From positions 1 to 5,476 of the forward strand of contig JAGNTI010000097.1 in the NCBI GenBank assembly GCA_017987615.1: a stretch of 5,476 nucleotides of DNA. Direction: 5' to 3'. The position numbers were made by a program, and so were the translations under genes. The DNA is from Sediminibacterium sp. Lineage in GTDB: Bacteria > Bacteroidota > Bacteroidia > Chitinophagales > Chitinophagaceae. The notes beneath the pieces are model-generated. The model searched no databases, was not told where the DNA came from, and was given only the letters and a program-made list of their open reading frames with translations. Of the stretch, positions 1 through 5,476 are shown in pieces (positions within the stretch are counted from its first letter, which is position 1; each line of letters opens with the position of its first letter).

Positions 1-140
1 CGATTGTATTTCTGCCAATCGTAAATGGTGTCAATCCACCAATCACTTAAAAAATGCCTTGTGTGAAATTCATTCGTAGGCAATACACCTACCTCATAAA
101 AGTTCTCCGAATTTAATAAAGGGAATGTAATTAATGACAT
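1..140 (-). CDS. Phage tail-module protein, N-terminal part only (runs off the window)
   Basis: This reading frame starts at an ATG (138-140) and stays open for 46 full codons to the left edge, so only the N-terminus is visible. It begins MSLITFPLLNSENFYEVGVL and continues with an aromatic-rich stretch (residues 34-46, DWWIDTIYDWQKYN). The start is well fixed, because an in-frame TAG lies two codons upstream (144-146) and the ATG is the first start after it. The leader is A-rich (AAAAGAAAACTAGAAA) with no Shine-Dalgarno site, as is common in Bacteroidetes. The gene follows the putative baseplate gene on the same strand after a 34-base gap, so it is probably another tail-tip or fibre-associated protein. 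The fragment shows no domain I can name, and its role is inferred from position only. It was identified by reading the reverse strand directly and is too short for most gene finders. Confidence 0.75.
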   Translation of the reverse strand, partial: MSLITFPLLNSENFYEVGVLPTNEFHTRHFLSDWWIDTIYDWQKYN

Positions 141-157
141 TTTCTAGTTTTCTTTTG

Positions 158-187
158 CAAATATACACTATTGTTTAAAATATCAAA
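158..187 (-). promoter_or_regulatory. Candidate Bacteroidetes-type promoter ahead of the third tail gene
   Basis: Read on the minus strand, TTTG (187-184) is followed by an 18-base spacer and then TATATTTG (165-158). The second box fits the Bacteroidetes -7 consensus TAnnTTTG exactly, and TTTG fits the -33 element, although the spacer is one or two bases shorter than the usual 19-21. Transcription would begin near 150-153, giving a leader of roughly 10-15 bases before the ATG at 140. The -33 element lies within the last codons of the upstream gene. In AT-rich DNA such a match can arise by chance, but its place in the only clear intergenic gap strengthens it. Confidence 0.4.
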
Positions 188-2475
188 TCTAAGATATTTG
201 TACTTGGGGTCAATACACCTTGCATATCAAAGCTGTTTTGATTTGATGGTTTTTGCCTAGCCTCATTTAGGAAAAAGTGTATTTCTACACCCTTGTATGT
301 TCCCTTAAATTTACCATAAGGATTTGCTGTAAGAAGAGCATCCAAATTCATTGGGTAGATAGCCTTACATTTTATTTCAAATGGCAACCACACTAAACTT
401 GTTCCATCAGGACTAAATCCTTCGTTTTCTGCCAATAAAGTAGTGTAAGAGGAAGTATTTATATCATAATACACAGTCTTCATACCACTATACCTTTCTG
501 ACTTTTGGAAGGTTATTTCAGTTGTAGATGGGTAAGCGTTACTATTAATTATCTCTTTTAGCCTTAAATACATATTCTTTGGGCTAAACTCTACGTTGTA
601 TGGCTTCTCTAGTGTACCTAAGGCAGCAAATATACTCCCATAAACATATGGTGCATAATTTAGCTTGTATTTGCCCCCAACGGCAGTATCAACAACTCCT
701 AACTTATATAAATCTTCATTTACTTTGTTCGCTGTGGTATCTTTTCCAGATTCAGAAGCCCTTAATCTTTCAATATTATAAATAGAAGCTACAATAGGGC
801 TTGCATACTCTTTTGTTGAGTTTAAATCAGTAATGTTTGGAGATTTGAATGTGCTTTTTGTATTATAGTCAAAAGAGCCATTTAAAACATCATTATCATT
901 ATCAAACTTATGCCCAAATATTAAGAGTGTAGCAACATCATTTGTAGGGGTAATTTCAACATCTGTCAATTCACCTAAATCGGCAATCAACGTAGTGTCG
1001 TCATAAAAAGTAGATATTGGCTCAATTTGTAATTGATTGCTAGTTACTCCTACACCAAGGGCATAGTTTGATTGCACATCATCAATAATGTCCTTCATTG
1101 TTACCTTAAAAACACTATCAGTAATGCCCTTTAAAGCATTGCCATTTGTGATAATTGTTCTGTAAGGATATGTTCCATTCATCCAAGATGAAGGACTTGA
1201 AAGGAATGATGAAGAAAATGGAGTAGAACCATACTTGCCATCAGCAAATTTCTCAACTGTCTTTTCAGCTAACTTGTGAAGTCTAAAACCTTGAACATCT
1301 GATTTTTTATTTTGGAAACTAAAATCAAGCGAAATTCTGCTATCAACAGAATTTGTTGTTCCTACATACCAAGACCAATTAATATCATAAAAAGAAGTTG
1401 CTGTCAATACAGAAAATACCAAATAGGCACACTCACCATCATATACATCACCTATTGAAACTCCACTTATGTCTATTGTTTCAGTATTTAAAGGGGATGA
1501 TACTGGCGGTATGCCTGAAGGTACAGAAACGGTTGTTGAAGAGCCAGTAAAAATTCTTTGCCTTAATCTAAACGGCTGCAATGGCTGCCCTACAATTAAA
1601 TCACATATCAAATATGCACTAAAAGAAAAAGGGCTTGAAACTACTATCCTTGAAACGAATTGCCATTGAATAGAACATTTTACATTACAATTAACTCCAA
1701 CTAATGTTTGATATGCAGATAAAATTTCATTTTCATATTGGTCGCTTTGGTCGCCATCAATATTTGTAAAAAACTTATTAGTACTATGCGTACCCATTCT
1801 TAGGGTATCAGCTTTCGTTTCGGATGCTACTGGTCGCATCCCTTCTGATTGTATTGGAACTGTTAATAATGTAATATAGTCGCCATTTGCAATGCCACTT
1901 CCTGGAGATGTTTCACTTAAAAAATCCGCTTCAATAAAAGTTTGTGCAAGACGATAATCATATTTACCCAATACTTCTGTTCCTTCGTGGTCTACGGTTA
2001 TAACATCACTTCCAGTTAAAGGTATCTCATAAGGAGTATCAAGGTTAGCCATAAAATCACTAGCCATACCCGTATCAAACAACTCTACGCTTACGCCATC
2101 AATATCTGTCCTTGGAATACTTAGCTTTATGTCATTATCGCTAAATGTTTCATAAAGCCAATCACTATCTTTCCTAATCTCAACAAGTAGCTTTGCTTTT
2201 ACATCATAGCCATAAGTGAATATCAAGTATTTTAAAATCTTGCCACCATCACCCCAAAACTCATATTCATTTGATAGCTTGTTAATGATGCCGTGCATAC
2301 TTTTACTTCTGCTCCAAGCCTTCTCAATGTCATCCCAATTGTTAGGAGAAAACTCTAATTCGCTACCATCTTTAGTAGTTGTTGAGGTTACAACACCACT
2401 AGAGATTGTATAGTAATTAGGAACGCCCCCTATTACTTGATAAATGTAAAACTTAAACTTATGTGGTGTTGCCAT
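175..2475 (-). CDS. Putative tail-tip/baseplate protein of Bacteroidetes phage type
   Basis: This 766-residue protein is encoded directly after the tape measure gene, the usual place for distal tail or baseplate hub proteins. Its start is secure: the ATG (2473-2475) shares its A with the preceding TAA stop (TAATG), and an AGGG-containing stretch (2480-2484) lies four bases upstream. Residues 38-100 (SELEFSPNNWDDIEKAWSRS, then GIINKLSNEYEFWGDGGKI) and 127-153 (VSVELFDTGMASDFMANL, then DTPYEIPL) resemble what I recall of a protein family found after tape measure genes in Bacteroidetes prophages, usually annotated hypothetical. The later blocks 437-570 (YRTIITNGNALKGI, QLQIEPISTFYDDT, NGSFDYNTKS, IYNIERLR) and 626-660 (YNVEFSPKNMYLRL) fit the same memory. 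Residues about 185-400 are rich in beta-type, Ser/Thr and aromatic residues and look like a separate, possibly variable, segment. There is no signal peptide, no convincing membrane helix and no recognisable peptidase or hydrolase motif. The structural role is inferred from context; it could equally be a distal tail protein, a hub or an adaptor for fibres. Confidence 0.7.
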   Translation of the reverse strand: MATPHKFKFYIYQVIGGVPNYYTISSGVVTSTTTKDGSELEFSPNNWDDIEKAWSRSKSMHGIINKLSNEYEFWGDGGKILKYLIFTYGYDVKAKLLVEIRKDSDWLYETFSDNDIKLSIPRTDIDGVSVELFDTGMASDFMANLDTPYEIPLTGSDVITVDHEGTEVLGKYDYRLAQTFIEADFLSETSPGSGIANGDYITLLTVPIQSEGMRPVASETKADTLRMGTHSTNKFFTNIDGDQSDQYENEILSAYQTLVGVNCNVKCSIQWQFVSRIVVSSPFSFSAYLICDLIVGQPLQPFRLRQRIFTGSSTTVSVPSGIPPVSSPLNTETIDISGVSIGDVYDGECAYLVFSVLTATSFYDINWSWYVGTTNSVDSRISLDFSFQNKKSDVQGFRLHKLAEKTVEKFADGKYGSTPFSSSFLSSPSSWMNGTYPYRTIITNGNALKGITDSVFKVTMKDIIDDVQSNYALGVGVTSNQLQIEPISTFYDDTTLIADLGELTDVEITPTNDVATLLIFGHKFDNDNDVLNGSFDYNTKSTFKSPNITDLNSTKEYASPIVASIYNIERLRASESGKDTTANKVNEDLYKLGVVDTAVGGKYKLNYAPYVYGSIFAALGTLEKPYNVEFSPKNMYLRLKEIINSNAYPSTTEITFQKSERYSGMKTVYYDINTSSYTTLLAENEGFSPDGTSLVWLPFEIKCKAIYPMNLDALLTANPYGKFKGTYKGVEIHFFLNEARQKPSNQNSFDMQGVLTPSTNILDLIF

Positions 2476-5402
2476 TATACCCTTGCTCTTTTAAGGCTTA
2501 AATTGTAATTGCTATTGTCAATGATTATGTTTGATGGGCTGTTTTTAATAGCCTTAATCGTTCTGTCGGTGTGGTAAGAGTAGGCTTTGATTAATTCATC
2601 GTAATTAGCCTTCTCTTTGCTTGTTTTGATGTGTTTACCTAACTCGCCACTCATCAATTCTTTATTGCTCAAGATGGTATCTCCTCGCTTAGTATGGATA
2701 AGTGTTGGCTTGGTTAATAGTTGTAAAGAACCATCTTTGTCAATCTTCATCTCCGTTCCTTTTTCACCCGCAATCGCCAAACCTTCATAGCTATCGCTTG
2801 CCTTCTTACCTTTAGCATATTCAGGCAAAGGTGTAGCTAAAACAACTGCTGCTTGTGCTGCTGCCAACCCAATAATAAATGGAGATAAAGCACCTAAAGT
2901 TCCTAAGTTTTTTGCACTTGCCAAAGCCATTGCAGCGTTTATAGCAATAGTGGTTAATGCTTGTGCCTTGTCAAACTTTGCTTGCTTTATTTTTAAATCC
3001 CTTATTTCATTATCAATCTTCTTTTGACTTTCGGCTTCTTCTGCATCTAAAACTAATTTTCTTGCAGTCTTTTCTTCGGCAGATATATTAGCTTCCTCAA
3101 CCGCCTTTCTTTGCAAATCATATTCTGCTGTTAATGCTTCAGAGCGTTTTTCTGCTGCTGAAATCTCCTTTTGTGTTTGAGCATCTAAAAGAGTAAATAT
3201 GAGAGTTGATGTTTCTTGTGCAATTTGTTGAATATACTTGTATTTTTCTTCTTGTATTTGTTTTTCTTTATCTGCATCATCTTTCCTTTTTTTATCTTTT
3301 CTATCATAATCTTTCAATAACTCATCAAATATTCTATTTGCTGTTTTTGTATCTTCTTCAAAGTCTAACTTCCTTGCTTCAGCCCTTTGCAATGATTCTT
3401 CCTCGTCTGCTGCTTGCCTTCTTTTTATTTCTTCTTTATGCTTAGTGGTAATCGTTTCTTGAACTTTAGCCCTTCCTTGAGCATTAAGTCCAATTTTTAT
3501 TAAATAATCATCTAGTGCTTGTATTTGTAATTTTAAAATACTGTCTTCCCCTTCCTTAACTATAATTTTCTTTTTGTTTTGATATTCAGTAATACTTAAA
3601 AGCCCTTGGTCAAGTTCTTTTCTTATTGCAGTAAGCCTTTTGTCAATGTTTATTTGTTCGTTTAAAGCAACATCATTCATTTGCTGTAAAATTATATCAG
3701 CAGTTTTATCTTCTGGTTTAGGTTTAGGCTGGTTTTTTTTGTCGTAGCTTTTTCTTAATGATTCAATTTCTCTTTGCGCTTTTAATTCAATATTTAACTT
3801 TTCTTGTTGAAACCTTTTGTTCCCAGCAAGAGATAAAGCATCACCATTAAATTCTTGTTGCAATTCCTTTATTTTTATGTCCTTTTTTTGGTTTATAAAA
3901 ACTTCTTCTGCTCTTAATCTTTGCTTTGTACCCTCTTTATATTTAATTACATTATTTTCAAGTTCAATTAATTCATCTTCAGACGCAGAATTTACGGCAT
4001 CTTTTAATTTTAATAAACTTTTTGTAAGAGCATTTGTAGATATAGTCGCTTGCTTTTCAGCATTTGATATATTTTCAATTCTATTTTGATATACTAACCA
4101 CTCTTTAAATCCAATCTTACCTTCTTCAAACAATATTTCATAGGCTTGATATAATCTTTTTGTTTCGGCTGTTAGGTTTTTGCTGCCACCAATAGCAAAT
4201 GATGTATTTTTTTCCCATAGCCCAATTTCTTTATTCAAGTCCATTTGGGCTTTAACATACTCATTTGTTGCATCTGCTGCAACCTTGTTCAATGCTGTTT
4301 GCTTTGCGTTTTCTACCCTTGCTTTTATTTGAGCATCAATTAGATTATTAAGTTCTATAAGACTTTCCTTTTCTGTGTTTAAGTAATTAAAGTATTCAGG
4401 ATATTGTTTTTTTACTTCATTAAATGCAGCCAAGTCATTACTCCTTGCATTTGTAGTGTCATTTAACGCAGCTTTTAAAATATACAACTTTGAAATCCCT
4501 TCACTTTCACCCTTTATGCTTTCATCCAAAGCCTCACGATATTTTCTTGTAACCTTTTCAGCATCACTAACTTGCATTGCCCAATCAGCAATTTCAGCAC
4601 CATATTTAACTAACAAGGTAATGCCAATAGTCAATAGTGTTTGCCAAGAAAATACACTTGATGCAATTTGGCTAAATAGCGATGGAGCATCTTTGCCTTC
4701 ATCTTTTAATGCTTTGATATTGTCTTTGGCTCTTTTTAATTCATCTGCAAGTATTGGCAAGTTATTTGAGATAGCTAAAAAGCCTAACTGCATTGATTGT
4801 GCAAAGTTTGGCATCTCCCTTGCTACTTGCTGAATAGACATACCTAGCCCATTCCAAGCACTTGAATAATTACCAACATTTCTTCTAAAGTTGCCAACCC
4901 CAGCATCTATCTTAACTAATTGCTCACCAAGTTTGTTTGCGTTGTCTTTTAACACAACTAATTGCTGTGCAGATACCTTTCCCGCAGCAGCAGCATCTTG
5001 ATATGCCTTAATAGCTTGTTTGTGCTGTATGTTTAGTTTTTCGTATGCACCAGTAAGATTTGATGTCAGCTTAATTTCTTCTTTTAGCTGTGCGTTTAGT
5101 GCTGTTGAGTTTACCTTTTGTTTTGCTGCCTCTTCATCACTAATTTTGCTTAATTGGAAGCGAGCAGCAGCAGCAGCCTTTACGGCTTCGGTGTAATCTT
5201 TAAGATTTTTAGTAAATTCTGCCATTGCAGCATTAGCAGCAGCAGTATTGTTGGAAGAACCACCAATTGTGGTATTAGCTTTAATATTTTGACCTAGCTT
5301 TTCTAATTCAGGTAGTGCAGACTTTGCAGCACTTATAGCTTTAGCGATGTTTGCCTCTATCGCTTGTATATCAAATATTTCGGTTATTTTGTCTTGTGCC
5401 AT
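2475..5402 (-). CDS. Phage tail tape measure protein
   Basis: This 975-residue protein would set the length of the phage tail during assembly and occupy the tail lumen until DNA ejection. Residues 1-165 are Ala/Lys/Gln-rich and helical. Residues 172-215 hold FRRNVGNYSSAWNGLG followed by AREMPNFAQSMQLGFLAISN, a block I recognise from Bacteroidetes prophage tape measures. A hydrophobic segment spans about 242-268 (LLTIGITLLV core). Residues 280-810 are long charged helices likely to form coiled coils, broken by a Lys/Pro-rich hinge at 557-566 (NQPKPKPEDK). A second Ala-rich hydrophobic region lies at 813-858, followed by the typical C-terminal pattern PLPEYAKGK, AIAGEKGTEM and KPTLIHTKRGDTIL (858-911). 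No peptidase or lysozyme motif is evident. The ATG at 5400-5402 is the first in-frame start, since a TAA (5421-5423) closes the frame upstream. The stop overlaps the next gene's start by one base. There is no clear Shine-Dalgarno site. Hydrophobic segments and coiled coils support the call independently of recalled homology. Confidence 0.92.
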   Translation of the reverse strand: MAQDKITEIFDIQAIEANIAKAISAAKSALPELEKLGQNIKANTTIGGSSNNTAAANAAMAEFTKNLKDYTEAVKAAAAARFQLSKISDEEAAKQKVNSTALNAQLKEEIKLTSNLTGAYEKLNIQHKQAIKAYQDAAAAGKVSAQQLVVLKDNANKLGEQLVKIDAGVGNFRRNVGNYSSAWNGLGMSIQQVAREMPNFAQSMQLGFLAISNNLPILADELKRAKDNIKALKDEGKDAPSLFSQIASSVFSWQTLLTIGITLLVKYGAEIADWAMQVSDAEKVTRKYREALDESIKGESEGISKLYILKAALNDTTNARSNDLAAFNEVKKQYPEYFNYLNTEKESLIELNNLIDAQIKARVENAKQTALNKVAADATNEYVKAQMDLNKEIGLWEKNTSFAIGGSKNLTAETKRLYQAYEILFEEGKIGFKEWLVYQNRIENISNAEKQATISTNALTKSLLKLKDAVNSASEDELIELENNVIKYKEGTKQRLRAEEVFINQKKDIKIKELQQEFNGDALSLAGNKRFQQEKLNIELKAQREIESLRKSYDKKNQPKPKPEDKTADIILQQMNDVALNEQINIDKRLTAIRKELDQGLLSITEYQNKKKIIVKEGEDSILKLQIQALDDYLIKIGLNAQGRAKVQETITTKHKEEIKRRQAADEEESLQRAEARKLDFEEDTKTANRIFDELLKDYDRKDKKRKDDADKEKQIQEEKYKYIQQIAQETSTLIFTLLDAQTQKEISAAEKRSEALTAEYDLQRKAVEEANISAEEKTARKLVLDAEEAESQKKIDNEIRDLKIKQAKFDKAQALTTIAINAAMALASAKNLGTLGALSPFIIGLAAAQAAVVLATPLPEYAKGKKASDSYEGLAIAGEKGTEMKIDKDGSLQLLTKPTLIHTKRGDTILSNKELMSGELGKHIKTSKEKANYDELIKAYSYHTDRTIKAIKNSPSNIIIDNSNYNLSLKRARV

Positions 5403-5476
5403 TTGCCGTTTGTGGGGTCTTTAATTTGTCTAAAAACATACAAAACGCAGCGCAAAACCTCAAAGTGTTTATGTCG
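5384..5476 (-). CDS. Possible C-terminal end of an upstream gene (partial)
   Basis: A minus-strand frame is open from the right edge for 30 codons and ends at TAA (5384-5386), overlapping the tape measure start by 19 bases. Its last residues are IKDPTNGKWHKTK, which look protein-like (charged, with a Trp near the end). In tail operons the position directly before the tape measure gene usually holds tail assembly chaperones or small hypothetical proteins, which would suit this fragment. A second frame, shifted by one base, is also open from the edge and ends at TGA (5371-5373), so the choice of frame is uncertain. The fragment is too short to assign a function, and the stretch could instead be non-coding leader. 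Confidence 0.4.
   Translation of the reverse strand, partial: RHKHFEVLRCVLYVFRQIKDPTNGKWHKTK
5433..5464 (-). promoter_or_regulatory. Weak candidate promoter ahead of the tape measure gene
   Basis: On the minus strand TTTG (5464-5461) is followed by 20 bases and then TATGTTTT (5440-5433), which matches seven of eight positions of the Bacteroidetes -7 box TAnnTTTG with the usual spacing. The implied start site lies about 20-30 bases before the tape measure ATG. The match is imperfect, and the same bases may be the coding end of an upstream gene. In a late tail operon a promoter here is not needed, so confidence is low. Confidence 0.15.

Noticed and set aside
141..174. Searched the gap between the second and third genes for a terminator hairpin.
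   Set aside because: No GC-rich inverted repeat followed by a T run is present on the minus strand, so no terminator is called.
81..220. The 10-mer CAATACACCT occurs at 81-90 and again at 211-220, possibly an operator or recombination repeat flanking the intergenic gap.
   Set aside because: Both copies fall inside coding sequence and encode Gly-Val-Leu in the correct frame. One short repeat without flanking similarity is most likely chance or shared codon use.
1469..1669. A plus-strand frame of 66 codons with a Cys pattern (CLNLNGCNGCP) that recalls metal- or cluster-binding motifs.
   Set aside because: It lies wholly inside the tail-tip gene on the opposite strand, has no start signal of its own, and its Cys codons are the complement of Ala/Gln/Pro-type codons in the real frame. 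Taken as chance.
3206..3445. A plus-strand frame encoding a very hydrophobic, Leu/Phe-rich peptide that resembles a membrane protein.
   Set aside because: It is the antisense shadow of the Lys/Glu/Gln-rich coiled coil of the tape measure gene, which always reads as Leu/Phe/Ser-rich on the other strand. There is no promoter or ribosome site.
4456..4833. A plus-strand frame of 125 codons opposite the tape measure gene.
   Set aside because: It is antisense to a strongly supported gene and covers the conserved tape measure block and hydrophobic segment. The composition is what a shadow frame gives and no family resemblance was seen.

Overview
The window looks like part of the tail module of a tailed phage or prophage from a Bacteroidetes host. 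The evidence is: AT-rich sequence; a tape measure protein carrying the sequence type I associate with Bacteroidetes prophages (FRRNVGNYSSAWNGLG, then a REMPNFAQSMQLGFLAISNN-type stretch); starts without strong Shine-Dalgarno sites; and a candidate promoter matching the Bacteroidetes -33/-7 pattern (TTTG, 18 bases, TATATTTG). I cannot tell a free phage from an integrated prophage, because no integrase, attachment site or host gene is visible.

All convincing genes lie on the minus strand, so the transcription order runs from high to low coordinates. At the right edge (5384-5476) there may be the tail end of an upstream gene that overlaps the next start. Then come a 975-residue tail tape measure protein (2475-5402), a 766-residue tail protein (175-2475) that probably belongs to the baseplate or tail tip, and the first 46 codons of a third gene (1-140) that runs off the left edge.

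The tape measure stop and the next start share one base (TAATG), which implies translational coupling. A 34-base gap separates the second and third genes. It holds a candidate promoter, so the downstream tail-tip or fibre genes may have extra transcription.

The genes probably work together as follows. The tape measure fixes tail length and fills the tail lumen; the next protein would sit at the distal end of the tail; the third gene would add to the tip. Only the tape measure role is well supported by sequence features. The other roles rest on gene order and on remembered resemblance to proteins that are usually annotated as hypothetical. About 98 percent of the window is coding, and I saw no tRNA, rRNA, CRISPR array, insertion sequence, riboswitch or clear terminator. 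I did not find a convincing previously undescribed system; the leads below are modest.
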